Shown here one piece after another: positions 44,883 to 54,188 of a stretch of DNA of 64,000 bases; the first letter of the stretch is position 1, and the number at the start of each line of letters is the position of its first letter. The position numbers were made by a program, and so were the translations under genes. Origin of the DNA: Oceanobacillus sp. FSL K6-2867 (GTDB lineage: Bacteria; Bacillota; Bacilli; Bacillales; Amphibacillaceae). Below the pieces are notes generated by a model, which saw only the letters and a program-made list of their open reading frames with translations, searched no databases and was not told the origin of the DNA. The stretch is taken from positions 3,720,001 through 3,784,000 of the forward strand of contig NZ_CP150144.1 of assembly GCF_037963145.1 (NCBI RefSeq), given 5' to 3'.

Positions 44883-45815
44883 ATGAAAATATGCTTCTTT
44901 GGTTTAGGATCAATTGGAAAAAGACATCTCATTAACGTATCAAAAGTTGCTAATAAAATGGGTTTGGAACTGGAGATACACGCTTTTAGAAGCACGAATA
45001 GGAATTTAGATAGTAGTATAAATTCACTCCTAACCAAAGAATTTTATTCAGTAAAAGAATTACAGGATGATTATGATATAACTTTTGTTACAAATCCAAC
45101 ACACCTTCATTTTAATACGATTAAATTTATGGTAAACAAATCAAAACACATGTTTATAGAAAAACCAATTTTCGAAAGTCGCAATTATGATTTAAGTGAA
45201 TTGGAATTGAATGAAAATAATATATATCATGTAGCTACTCCGCTACGCTTTACCAATATTATAAAGAACCTAAAAAAAATTCTGGTTCATGAAGATATCT
45301 ATAGTGTAAGAGTTATTAGCTCTAGTTTTTTACCATATTGGCGTCCAGGGGTTGACTATAGGCATGTTTATAGTGCCAAGAAATCGGAAGGTGGTGGAGT
45401 TTCTGCAGATTTAATTCATGAATGGGATTACATTACTCACTTGTTTGGTTTTCCTGAGAAAGTATACAATTTAAATGGAAAGTACTCCCACCTAGAGATA
45501 GACAGTGATGATTTATCCATATATATTGCTCAATATAAAGATAAGTTATTGGAATTACACTTGGATTATTTTGGTAAGGAAAATAAGCGTGAAATTGAGA
45601 TTTTTACAAAAGAGAGTAAAATAATTGGTGATTTTGTTAGAGACTCCATTCGATTTTCTGATGAAAGGAACGATTTAGAATTTGACGAATTGGATTCAGA
45701 TATGTATCTAGAGGAAATGGAATACTTTTTGAGAAATGTAATGCATAACTATAAACAAGGCAATAATATTCAGCATGCTTATCAAACATTAAAAATCGCG
45801 GTAGGTGGGAATTGA
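44883..45815 (+). CDS. Gfo/Idh/MocA-family oxidoreductase 2
   Basis: 310 residues from ATG 44883 behind gggggagga. Rossmann GLGSIGKRHLINV, the FVTNPTHLHF and MFIEKPIFES (EKP) motifs and the GGGVSADLIHEWDYITHLFG segment that is usual before the substrate site. It resembles oxidoreductases found in nonulosonate loci next to NeuA-like enzymes. Not closely similar to oxidoreductase 1. The substrate is unknown. Confidence 0.83.
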   Translation: MKICFFGLGSIGKRHLINVSKVANKMGLELEIHAFRSTNRNLDSSINSLLTKEFYSVKELQDDYDITFVTNPTHLHFNTIKFMVNKSKHMFIEKPIFESRNYDLSELELNENNIYHVATPLRFTNIIKNLKKILVHEDIYSVRVISSSFLPYWRPGVDYRHVYSAKKSEGGGVSADLIHEWDYITHLFGFPEKVYNLNGKYSHLEIDSDDLSIYIAQYKDKLLELHLDYFGKENKREIEIFTKESKIIGDFVRDSIRFSDERNDLEFDELDSDMYLEEMEYFLRNVMHNYKQGNNIQHAYQTLKIAVGGN

Positions 45816-46005
45816 TTTTGTTGAGCGACTATTTATCTTAAGAAATTCGATAACATAAGAATATCTTGACGCGCTTTTACCAATGACTAGATCTAGAAAA
45901 TGGGTTTAAGGCTAGTTTTATATTTCATTATTATTATATGTATTTTATTCCCTTTAAATATTATAAAATATCAGATTTTAGTAAATTTTGGAAAGGATGA
46001 TACTT

Positions 46006-46950
46006 TTGAAAATCCTCGTAACTGGCGGTGCAGGATTTATCGGAAGATGGGTAGTCGACCGACTATTAAAAGATGGTCACCAAGTATGGGTCTTGGATGA
46101 CCTTTCAAATGGAAGATTAGAAAATATAAAGGATATAAGAGACCATAAGAATTTTATGGAGTTTGTTAATGGTGATATAAAAGATATCCGTGTTCTCAAT
46201 CATTTGTTTATCAATAAGTTTGATATATGTTATCACTTAGCTGCGAGCATAAATGTGCAGGATAGTATTGATAATCCACGAACTACTTTCAATAATGATG
46301 TAATTGGTACGTTCAATATTTTGGAGCAATGTAAAAAAAATAATATAAAGGTTGTATTTATGAGTACTTGTATGGTGTATGAACGTGCTTGGAGTGAAGA
46401 GGGAATTAATGAAACGAATGCGGTTAAACCCGCTTCACCATATGCTGGATCGAAACTAGCTGCAGAAAACATGGTGTTGTCTTATTATTATGCCTACGAT
46501 CTTCCTGTAACAATTATTCGTCCATTCAATACGTATGGACCATATCAAAAAACGGGAGGAGAAGGCGGAGTGGTCGCTATATTTTTAAAAAACAAGTTAG
46601 CTGGTAAGCCATTACAGATATATGGTGATGGAAAACAAACCCGCGACTTGCTGTATGTAGAAGACTGTGCACGCTTTGTTGTTGAAGCTGGTTATTCTAA
46701 CAAAGTAGATGGCGAAATTGTTAATGCAGGGCTTGGTAAAGATGTCAGTATAAATGCTTTAGCAAAGTTAATCGTTGAGAATGAAGATCAAATTGATCAT
46801 ATTACGCATATCCATCCACAGAGCGAAATACCCAAGCTGTTGTGTAATTACAGTAAAGCTGAGAAACTATTGAACTGGGAACCAAAATATAGTTTGGAAG
46901 AAGGAATTAAAAAGACAGAAGAATGGATTAAAACAACGAATCTAATCTAA
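46006..46950 (+). CDS. NAD-dependent epimerase/dehydratase
   Basis: 314 residues. GGAGFIGRWVVDRLL (NAD loop), CYHLAASINVQDSIDNP, STCMVYE, YAGSKLAAE (Tyr-x3-Lys catalytic pair) and RPFNTYGPYQ are the extended-SDR signature of UDP-glucose/GlcNAc 4-epimerases and dTDP-glucose dehydratases. Start TTG 46006 lies 8 nt after ggaaagg; the in-frame TTG 45988 and ATG 45997 overlap that site. No rml genes are near, so 4-epimerase or 4,6-dehydratase activity on another nucleotide sugar is possible. Confidence 0.85.
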   Translation: MKILVTGGAGFIGRWVVDRLLKDGHQVWVLDDLSNGRLENIKDIRDHKNFMEFVNGDIKDIRVLNHLFINKFDICYHLAASINVQDSIDNPRTTFNNDVIGTFNILEQCKKNNIKVVFMSTCMVYERAWSEEGINETNAVKPASPYAGSKLAAENMVLSYYYAYDLPVTIIRPFNTYGPYQKTGGEGGVVAIFLKNKLAGKPLQIYGDGKQTRDLLYVEDCARFVVEAGYSNKVDGEIVNAGLGKDVSINALAKLIVENEDQIDHITHIHPQSEIPKLLCNYSKAEKLLNWEPKYSLEEGIKKTEEWIKTTNLI

Positions 46951-46962
46951 GGAAAGGAGTAA

Positions 46963-48174
46963 ATGATGAATAAAAAAGAAAAACTAGCACTTAATGGCGG
47001 CTTCCCGATAAGAGATTCCTATTTGTCGTATGGCAAGCAGAGTATTGATGATGAAGATATCAAAGCTGTCACTAATATATTAAAAAGTGATTTTATTACA
47101 ACTGGGCCAGCCATCTCTCAATTTGAAAAAGAGATTGCGGAATTTGTAGGAGCAAAATACGCTGTTGCATTCTCCAGCGGTACTGCAGCATTACATGCTG
47201 CATGCTTTGCAGCTGGTATTAAAGAAAATAATGAAGTGATAACTACCCCTATGACCTTTGCAGCAAGCTCTAATTGTATTTTATATGTTGGAGGTCAGCC
47301 AGTCTTTGCAGATATTGATCCCAAAACCTATAATATATCCCCTGAATCTATTAAATCCCTTATCACGGAAAAAACCAAAGCGATTATTACAGTTGATTTT
47401 ACTGGTCAACCAGCAGAATATGATGAGATTATCTCGCTGGCAACAAAACACGGACTCATTATCATTGATGATGCTGCGCATGCATTAGGTGCTATCTATA
47501 AAGATAAGCCTATCGGTTCTATTGGTGATATGACAATGTTCAGCTTTCACCCTGTAAAACATATTACTACAGGAGAAGGTGGGGTCATAACGACGAACAA
47601 TGAAGACTACTTTGAAAAGCTACAGCTATTCAGAAGCCATGGTATAACTCGAGATTCTTCAAAGCTAAAAAAATATCACGGTCCTTGGTATTATGAAATG
47701 CAAGAACTGGGATATAATTATCGAATGACGGATATTCAAGCAGCATTAGGATCTAGTCAGCTTAAAAAGCTAAGCAATTTTCTAGAAAAAAGAAGAGAGT
47801 ATGCGAAAAAATATACCGAAGCTTTTTCAGAAATAGAAACACTTATAACACCATATCAGCAAGATGAATGTAATTCCAGCTGGCATTTATATATCATCCA
47901 ATTAGATACTGCGAGATTGAAAACAAATCGGTCTGAAATATTTAAAGCTTTACAAACGGAAAATATTGGGGTGAATGTTCATTACATTCCAGTATATTTA
48001 CACCCATTTTATCAGCAGATAGGTTACAAAAAAGGCTTATGCCCTAATGCTGAAAAATTATATGAAGAAATCATTACACTACCACTGTTTCCAGCGATGT
48101 CTGAACAAGACCTTAATGACGTAATAGCTGGGGTAAAGAAAGTAATTTCCTATTATTCGATCGACCAGAGGTGA
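46963..48174 (+). CDS. pseC: PLP aminotransferase of pseudaminic acid pathway, PseC/SpsC
   Basis: 403 residues of the DegT/DnrJ/EryC1/StrS family. SSGTAALHAACFAAG, PLP-binding FSFHPVKHITTGEGG with the Schiff-base Lys, GYNYRMTDIQAALGSSQL and HYIPVYLHPFY are conserved. It aminates the 4-keto sugar made by PseB to UDP-4-amino-4,6-dideoxy-AltNAc. First gene of the compact pseC-F-G-H-I block. Two ATG codons in tandem are possible starts (46963 or 46966) after aaaggag. Confidence 0.92.
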   Translation: MMNKKEKLALNGGFPIRDSYLSYGKQSIDDEDIKAVTNILKSDFITTGPAISQFEKEIAEFVGAKYAVAFSSGTAALHAACFAAGIKENNEVITTPMTFAASSNCILYVGGQPVFADIDPKTYNISPESIKSLITEKTKAIITVDFTGQPAEYDEIISLATKHGLIIIDDAAHALGAIYKDKPIGSIGDMTMFSFHPVKHITTGEGGVITTNNEDYFEKLQLFRSHGITRDSSKLKKYHGPWYYEMQELGYNYRMTDIQAALGSSQLKKLSNFLEKRREYAKKYTEAFSEIETLITPYQQDECNSSWHLYIIQLDTARLKTNRSEIFKALQTENIGVNVHYIPVYLHPFYQQIGYKKGLCPNAEKLYEEIITLPLFPAMSEQDLNDVIAGVKKVISYYSIDQR

Positions 48175-48178
48175 AGAA

Positions 48179-48910
48179 ATGAAGGTAGTAGCAATAATTC
48201 AGGCTCGTATGGGATCGACTCGATTACCAGGGAAAGTTCTTAAAAAAGTACTTGGAAGGCCCTTGTTATCGTATCAATTGGAAAGGGTAAAAAGATCAAA
48301 TAATATAGATGAAATTCTAGTCGCTACAACTGACCAACAGCCAGACGATGCGATTGTGTCTTTCTGTCAGATGACGAAGATACCATATTATACAGGATCA
48401 GAGACAGATGTACTAAAAAGGTATTATAAAGCAGCTTGTCATGTAAAGGCAGATATAATTGTCCGCTTAACCTCTGATTGTCCGATTATCGATCCAGCCC
48501 AAATAGATAAAGTTATAAAAAGCTATTTATCCCACCAACACCCTTTACAATTTGTCTCCAACACATTAAACCGAACATTGCCAAGAGGTATGGACACAGA
48601 AGTATTTTCATTCAACGCTTTAAAGAAAGCTTATGAAAAAGCGGACTCTAAATTGGATAGGGAGCATGTAACAAGATATATGATAAATAATCCTCAAATT
48701 TTTAACTTATCCAATGTCTCCAATAGCGAAAATTACAGTCATCACCGGTGGACAGTTGATACGTTAGAGGACTTCATTTTTATAAAAAAGATTATTGAAG
48801 CACTATACCCCTATAAACCAGATTTTACAATGGAAGATACACTGCAATTACTTGAAAAATTTCCAGAATGGCAGGCGATTAATACGCATATTCAACAAAA
48901 AGAAGATTGA
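48179..48910 (+). CDS. spsF: Pseudaminic acid cytidylyltransferase, SpsF/PseF-like
   Basis: 243 residues. IIQARMGSTRLPGKVL is the SpsF-family signature; SDCPIIDP follows. In Bacillus this protein takes the PseF role of activating pseudaminic acid with CTP, though it is often annotated only as a glycosyltransferase-like protein. It starts 4 nt after pseC stop, with gaggtg inside the end of pseC. Differs from the NeuA-like enzyme at 44109. Confidence 0.88.
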   Translation: MKVVAIIQARMGSTRLPGKVLKKVLGRPLLSYQLERVKRSNNIDEILVATTDQQPDDAIVSFCQMTKIPYYTGSETDVLKRYYKAACHVKADIIVRLTSDCPIIDPAQIDKVIKSYLSHQHPLQFVSNTLNRTLPRGMDTEVFSFNALKKAYEKADSKLDREHVTRYMINNPQIFNLSNVSNSENYSHHRWTVDTLEDFIFIKKIIEALYPYKPDFTMEDTLQLLEKFPEWQAINTHIQQKED

Positions 48911-48922
48911 AAGTGTGATTTC

Positions 48923-50008
48923 ATGAATGTCTCTATAAGGACGGATGCATCAGCAGATATCGGGACTGGTCACGTAATGAGGTGTCTGGTCCTAGCAGAG
49001 GAATTACGTAAGAAAAACGTAAATGTTAGATTTATTTGTCGGGAGTTATCCGGAAACTTAATCGAATATATAAAAAGTAAGTCATTTAAGGTTGTATCAT
49101 TGTCTTCTCCTGTGCACTCTAATCCAGAATATAACGATTTGAAGTGGCTGCAATTAAATTGGGAAGCTGATGCATTAGAAACAATCGAAGCAATAAGCAA
49201 TCAACCTGTTTCAGACTGGTTAATTATTGATCATTATGCTTTTGATAAGCACTGGGAGCTCACGTTAAGACCGATGGTAAAAAAAATAATGGTAATTGAT
49301 GATCTTGCAAACCGTCCACATGTTTGCGATTTATTGCTAGATCAAAATCTGTATAAAAATCTGGAAAAACGATATGAAAAACTAATTCCAAGTTATACGA
49401 CAAGGTTATTAGGACCCACATACCTCTTATTAAGACATGAATTTAGGAATATCCAATACGCAACGAAGAAGAAGGATATTGTAAAACGAATATTAGTATC
49501 TTTTGGTGGGAGTGATCCTACAAATGAAACAATGAAAGCAATCTCAGCAATTAAGTTAATGAACAGGCCAGATATTACAGTTGATATTGTAATTGGTTTT
49601 TCAAATCAAAATTATTCAGCTATTAAGAAGTACTGTAAAGACATTTCGAATATAAGCATCCATTATCAAATTGACTATTTAGCAGAGCTGATGGCAAAAG
49701 CAGATTTAGCGATCGGGGCAGGAGGAAGTACGACGTGGGAAAGGTGTTATGCAAGGTTACCTGCTATTACGATAGAAACAGCAGCAAATCAGTCTGAAAT
49801 TCTCTCCTATTTATCTGAACTTGGCGTGGTATGTCATTTAGGACGTAGCGAAGAAGTAACAGAACAAGATATAGCTAACAGCATAATGAATATAATCAAT
49901 AATCCAGAAATACGAAAAGAAATGATGACTGCATCGGAATCAGTAATGCAGGATTTTAATGAACGCCTTATTGTTGATCGATTATTGGAGGAGAATCATA
50001 ATGCTTAA
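48923..50008 (+). CDS. pseG: UDP-2,4-diacetamido-2,4,6-trideoxy-altropyranose hydrolase, PseG/SpsG
   Basis: 361 residues of a GT-B-like hydrolase. The catalytic region GTGHVMRCLVLAEEL is at the N terminus (His about 17), and FGGSDPTNET, IGAGGSTTWERCYARLPAITIE form the UDP site. It removes UDP to give free 2,4-diacetamido-2,4,6-trideoxy-altrose. Overlaps the next gene by 8 nt. Confidence 0.92.
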   Translation: MNVSIRTDASADIGTGHVMRCLVLAEELRKKNVNVRFICRELSGNLIEYIKSKSFKVVSLSSPVHSNPEYNDLKWLQLNWEADALETIEAISNQPVSDWLIIDHYAFDKHWELTLRPMVKKIMVIDDLANRPHVCDLLLDQNLYKNLEKRYEKLIPSYTTRLLGPTYLLLRHEFRNIQYATKKKDIVKRILVSFGGSDPTNETMKAISAIKLMNRPDITVDIVIGFSNQNYSAIKKYCKDISNISIHYQIDYLAELMAKADLAIGAGGSTTWERCYARLPAITIETAANQSEILSYLSELGVVCHLGRSEEVTEQDIANSIMNIINNPEIRKEMMTASESVMQDFNERLIVDRLLEENHNA

Positions 50009-50558
50009 TCAGAAAGATTATGAATTGAAGCCTATAAGTGAGCAAGATCTAAAAATTGTTCGTAAATGGCGTAACTCAAAAAAAATTAAATCGTTTATGT
50101 ACACGGATCATCACATTACTTGGGAGGAACATAGGCGATGGTTCGAAAACTTAAGGAAAGATTCCCAGAAGAAAGTACTGTTGCTGCATCATAAAAAGCA
50201 ACCACTCGGATTGGTCAATTTTACGGAACTTGATAAGAAAAATGGTCGATGCTACTGGGGCTTTTATATAGGGGAAGAAAGTGCACCCAAAGGGGCTGGG
50301 ACCATTATGGGGATTTTAGCATTGGATAAAGTTTTTAAAGAAGAAGAGATACACAAGGTTTGTTCAGAAGTAATTCATACAAATAGCGGGAGTTTTCATT
50401 ATCACAAAAAATTAGGTTTTGAAACAGAAGGCAGGTTTGTCGACCATATTTGGAAGAATAATCAATATTTAGACGTAATTCCAATGGCTTTATTTCATGA
50501 TAAATGGGAAAAAGTGAGAGTGGGGCTTTTAAATGATCTGAAAGGAGGGACATCGTGA
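50001..50558 (+). CDS. pseH: UDP-4-amino-4,6-dideoxy-AltNAc N-acetyltransferase, PseH/SpsD-like
   Basis: 185-residue GNAT from ATG 50001, after ggaggag. VRKWRNSKKIKSFMYTDHHITWEEHRRWFE is the PseH signature in the acceptor domain; motif A is GAGTIMGILALDKVF. It acetylates the 4-amino group of the PseC product. The 8-nt overlap with pseG and 4-nt overlap with pseI mean tight coupling. Confidence 0.88.
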   Translation: MLNQKDYELKPISEQDLKIVRKWRNSKKIKSFMYTDHHITWEEHRRWFENLRKDSQKKVLLLHHKKQPLGLVNFTELDKKNGRCYWGFYIGEESAPKGAGTIMGILALDKVFKEEEIHKVCSEVIHTNSGSFHYHKKLGFETEGRFVDHIWKNNQYLDVIPMALFHDKWEKVRVGLLNDLKGGTS

Positions 50559-51604
50559 AAGTAATCAAATTAGGTGGAATTGAAGTTGGCAGCAGCAACC
50601 CGCCATTTATTATTGCAGAAATGTCCGGGAATCATAATCAGTCTTTAAAACGCGCGTTGGAAATAGTAGAAGCAGCAGCGAAGGCTGGAGCAAACGCGTT
50701 AAAAATTCAAACATATAAAGCAGACACTATGACACTTGATGAGTCCAAGGATGACTTCATGATTAATGATCCAGACAGTATTTGGAAAAACAAATCGCTA
50801 TATAAACTATATCAGGAAGCACATACCCCATGGGAATGGCATCAGCCTATTTTTGAACGCTGTGAACAATTGGGAATGGTAGGTTTTAGCTCACCGTTCG
50901 ATGAAACAGCTGTTGATTTTTTGGAAACGCTGAATGTCCCATGCTATAAAATTGCTTCATTTGAATGTACCGATTTGCCTTTAATACGAAAGGTAGCTAA
51001 AACCAAAAAGCCAATGATAATATCAACGGGAATGTGCTCTGCTGCCGAAATTGAAGAGTCAGTAAATACTGCTAAGGAAGCAGGGTGCAAGGATATTATA
51101 TTACTCAAATGCACAAGCACATACCCCGCATCACCGGAAAACACCAATATACGTACAATACCTCATATGAAAGAATTATTTCAATGTCAAGTAGGTTTAT
51201 CCGATCATACCATGGGTAATGGGGTAGCCGTTGCAAGTGTTGTATTGGGTGCAACTATTATTGAGAAGCATTTTACCCTTTCCAGAAAAGACGGTGGAGT
51301 AGATGCAAGCTTTTCCCTTGAACCGCTTGAGCTGCAAGCATTGGTTACAGAAACTAAAAGAGCTTGGCAAGCACTTGGAACTGTACATTATGGTTCATCA
51401 AAAGCTGAAAAACCCTCAGAAAAATATCGGCGATCTTTATATGTAACGCAAGATATGAAGGCGGGTGAAATATTAACGAAGGATAACCTTAGAGTAATCC
51501 GGCCTGGTTATGGGCTTGCCCCAAAATACTATGATCTATTGTTAGGGAAAGCAGTTGTTCGAGATGTAGAAAAAGGAACACCAGTCGGCTGGGATATAAT
51601 TTAG
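50555..51604 (+). CDS. pseI: Pseudaminic acid synthase, PseI/SpsE
   Basis: 349 residues. N-terminal NeuB-type TIM barrel (IAEMSGNHNQSLKRALEIV, LKIQTYKADTMTLD, ISTGMCSAAEIEESV, GLSDHTMGN) that condenses the 6-deoxy sugar with phosphoenolpyruvate; C-terminal SAF antifreeze-like domain (about 285-349). Start is GTG 50555 after aaaggaggg, overlapping pseH by 4 nt. Last gene of the pathway and of the operon; terminator at 51688. Confidence 0.93.
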   Translation: MKVIKLGGIEVGSSNPPFIIAEMSGNHNQSLKRALEIVEAAAKAGANALKIQTYKADTMTLDESKDDFMINDPDSIWKNKSLYKLYQEAHTPWEWHQPIFERCEQLGMVGFSSPFDETAVDFLETLNVPCYKIASFECTDLPLIRKVAKTKKPMIISTGMCSAAEIEESVNTAKEAGCKDIILLKCTSTYPASPENTNIRTIPHMKELFQCQVGLSDHTMGNGVAVASVVLGATIIEKHFTLSRKDGGVDASFSLEPLELQALVTETKRAWQALGTVHYGSSKAEKPSEKYRRSLYVTQDMKAGEILTKDNLRVIRPGYGLAPKYYDLLLGKAVVRDVEKGTPVGWDII

Positions 51605-51687
51605 ATACAAATATCGCGTTAAGAAAACACTGGCTTAATAGGAGGAAGGAATTAGCTTGTATTATATTTGATTTTAAAATAACAATC

Positions 51688-51727
51688 AGCAGTTTTTGAT
51701 ACCATTTTATCAAAAACTGCTTTTTAT
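51688..51727 (+). terminator. Terminator of the glycan operon
   Basis: agcagtttttgat / atcaaaaactgct stem with a loop of about 8 nt and five T. Confidence 0.88.
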
Positions 51728-52385
51728 CTTTACTAATGACAAAAAAATAGTATCGAAAATATCTAGAAAATAGCCTGGTTGCTACCTTCCTCTGATAGAA
51801 AGATACTATTAAAATATTCTCTGATTTATAGATTATGATTCTTTTTATTATTCTATTATACATTTTACTGTATTATATCCTATCTATCTCATTTATTTCG
51901 GCTTTTAGTATGTCTATTGGTAACTACCAAAAGTGCCTCACTTAAATATATTAGGAAGTACAGGAGGTTTTTTGGTTTATGATAGTTAGACTAAAGATGA
52001 GGCTTTCTTGGAAGGGTCTGAAATCCTAAGCAGTAGATAATCGATCTTATTTATTATCCAGACATTGATAATCAGCCCTTCGTTTAATAGCCTCAGATCT
52101 ATATATTAACCACTAATAATCATATACAAGACCGTACAATTAATCCTATTCGGAGGGAAAAATAATGGTCTTCTTAATTACCTTATTTTCATGCAGCACC
52201 CACTTCTTCCACTTACTTCAATCGGTCTTCTTTTAATGGATGAGGAATCAATCACAATTGGCGTATTAGAAGGTTTTATCATTTTATGGTTGCTTTTTTG
52301 ATTAATCATTTTTTTGGATCCCAAATTTATCAACTCCTTTTTTGTTATACTGCATTATAGTATATATGATGTAAAAAAGGTCGGG
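51728..52385. other. Spacer with possible broken small ORF
   Basis: Most of this 660-nt stretch shows no gene. At 52165 an ATG behind cggaggg opens a 23-codon ORF (MVFLITLFSCSTHFFHLLQS...). An overlapping frame from 52191 encodes MQHPLLPLTSIGLLL and a hydrophobic C terminus (GVLEGFIILWLLF). Read together they look like one small hydrophobic protein with a frameshift, but this is not proven. Confidence 0.3.
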
Positions 52386-52802
52386 CTATAGCGATGGATT
52401 TATACAAAAAAGGCATTCTTCATAGCTGGGTTTTTCTATGTGATAACATTTTGTATTTGGAGGATTTAATTTATAGGAGATAATTACCATTTTTACTTTG
52501 CTATCCGGATGGTTAACAATATCATAAACTGAAGGAACAGGTACTGTAGTAGGGTGGGAGTGATAGACAGCTAGTACTTGCTCATTCAGTTTATTTATTT
52601 CCTGCATAGTTTTTTCGATTATTTTCTTTTCTACAAAAAAACGTCTGTCAGACTTTAGTTGATTTTTCAATGGCCAAATTGACTTTATATGACCTTCAGT
52701 ACCAGATAATAAACCACATGCTTCGAAGGGTAAACATATTTTTCCATGTTCCACCATTTTAATATAACCAGTTTGAGGAATCGTTAACTTTTCGTCTGTC
52801 AT
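52386..52802 (-). CDS. JAMM/MPN+ metalloprotease
   Basis: 138 residues, single-domain JAB/Mov34 protease. All zinc-site residues of the JAMM motif are present: Glu27 (FEACG) and His81-x-His83-x7-Ser91-x2-Asp94 (HSHPTTVPVPSVYD). Prokaryotic JAMM enzymes cleave C-terminal or isopeptide bonds, or process sulfur-carrier proteins. No ThiS/MoaD-like gene is adjacent. ATG overlaps the stop of the upstream coiled-coil gene by 4 nt (atga) and has no ribosome site of its own, so it needs translational coupling. Substrate unknown; the coiled-coil partner or spore-surface proteins are candidates. Confidence 0.85.
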   Translation of the reverse strand: MTDEKLTIPQTGYIKMVEHGKICLPFEACGLLSGTEGHIKSIWPLKNQLKSDRRFFVEKKIIEKTMQEINKLNEQVLAVYHSHPTTVPVPSVYDIVNHPDSKVKMVIISYKLNPPNTKCYHIEKPSYEECLFCINPSL

Positions 52803-53893
52803 TTTTTTTGAAAGAGAGAAAAAAACGAAGCAAATTCTTTTTTAGAATTGGATTGCTTTTCTTGGGACGTTGTTTCTTTCTCTCCATCTTCTTCGTTTGA
52901 TGAAATTTCTTCAGCGGTGGTTTCTTGTGATGACTGCAATTCAGAATCGTTGAAAGGCTCATTCTGTTGTTTAATCGTGTTATTGGTAGTGGTTTCTAAA
53001 TGATTCTCTACATCCATGAGATTGGCTTCATTTTTCTCCAAATATACATAGTTCCCAGAAAGAATTGGATTCTCACTATCCGTACTGAAAGAATCATTTT
53101 CATTCATATTGTTATTGTCTTTTTTTTTATCTTGATTATTGGATTTCGTCGTACGAGTAATGATATTTTTATTTAATTCATATTGATTATGGCGATAAGT
53201 CTTTTTCCCTTTACTCTTTTGACTATGATTTTGGCCATTTTTAGCAGAGTCAAATGAATGAACGGTTTGGTCTCTGTGCATGGTTTGAGATTGGGTAAAA
53301 CCCCGAAAATTTGTTACATCATTTTTTTTTTGTGGTGCTTGCTCGATATATCTGGAAGAATCAAGCATGTTTTGTAGTTTTCTGTATTCCGATTGTTTGG
53401 GGGAATGTTGAATAGTTGTATTCTGTTTTTGATTGTTTGATTCAAAGTGTTCTTTTAATTGTAAAATTTCTCCTCTTAATCGATTAATTTCACTTTTTCC
53501 TTCAGCTATCATATTGTCTTGCTTTAAAATGACATGATTTATATGTTCAAGCAGATCGGTAAAACGCATTTGCTCAACCTTTACAATAACTTTATTGAAA
53601 TCTTGCCTTAATTCCATTACTGAGTCATTTATGGAATTAATCTTTTCTGTAAGTTCTTTTTCCTGATGCTCATAATCTTCTATCTTACTTTGAAAATTAT
53701 TTTCCATTATCTTCACATCTCCTTCAAGTTGAGAAAATTTCAACTTTAATTGATGAAAATCATTTTTAGTCTTAACGTAATCATCTATCATATCTCCAAT
53801 TTTTAATGATTTGAGCGTATATTTGTAATATTCGAGTTCCTGATTCAACTTCTCAATCTCCTGCGTATTATACAATTCGTATTGCTCCACCAT
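52799..53893 (-). CDS. Coiled-coil protein with disordered tail
   Basis: 364 residues. Residues about 1-155 form coiled coil (LNQELEYYKYTLKSL, LTEKINSINDSVMELRQDF). Residues about 156-364 are low-complexity Gln/Asn/Ser/Glu with basic patches, probably disordered. No signal peptide. Resembles coat morphogenetic scaffolds such as SpoVID/SafA in general build, not in any specific motif. Cotranscribed with the JAMM protease gene by 4-nt overlap. Ribosome site aaagggtga. A scaffold cleaved by the JAMM enzyme is one possibility. Confidence 0.7.
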   Translation of the reverse strand: MVEQYELYNTQEIEKLNQELEYYKYTLKSLKIGDMIDDYVKTKNDFHQLKLKFSQLEGDVKIMENNFQSKIEDYEHQEKELTEKINSINDSVMELRQDFNKVIVKVEQMRFTDLLEHINHVILKQDNMIAEGKSEINRLRGEILQLKEHFESNNQKQNTTIQHSPKQSEYRKLQNMLDSSRYIEQAPQKKNDVTNFRGFTQSQTMHRDQTVHSFDSAKNGQNHSQKSKGKKTYRHNQYELNKNIITRTTKSNNQDKKKDNNNMNENDSFSTDSENPILSGNYVYLEKNEANLMDVENHLETTTNNTIKQQNEPFNDSELQSSQETTAEEISSNEEDGEKETTSQEKQSNSKKEFASFFSLFQKK

Positions 53894-54119
53894 TAATCAC
53901 CCTTTTACAGCACATTAATATACTATTGATGAAACACCAATACGTGACAAATGTGCAAAATTTATACGCTTTATTAAAAAAGTATTTATTATTCTAATCG
54001 TATGCGCCGTTTATTCTTTTAAGCAAAAAAAATCATGTTTGGTGTTGTGTTTGCACGGAGACCGAATTGATTATGATATTTTCCTTACTTAATATCATGA
54101 AATTCCGCTAAATCATTAT

Positions 54120-54147
54120 ACGGCTTGGTGCATTTGTTCATATGCTA
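54120..54147 (+). promoter_or_regulatory. SigK-type promoter of the Cys-rich surface protein gene
   Basis: AC at 54120, 17 nt, CATATGCTA at 54139 (consensus CATA-N3-TA). Perfect -10 and correct spacing, 42 nt before the ATG. Indicates late mother-cell expression. Confidence 0.6.
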
Positions 54148-54188
54148 CGTATGAAAGAAAATAAACTTATTCGGAGGTGTTTGCAGCT

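Noticed and set aside
33148..51604. Flagellin-type pseudaminic acid cluster
   Set aside because: No flagellin, Maf or motility gene is present, while CsxC-like proteins, SigK-type promoters and SpsB-like transferases point to the spore surface.
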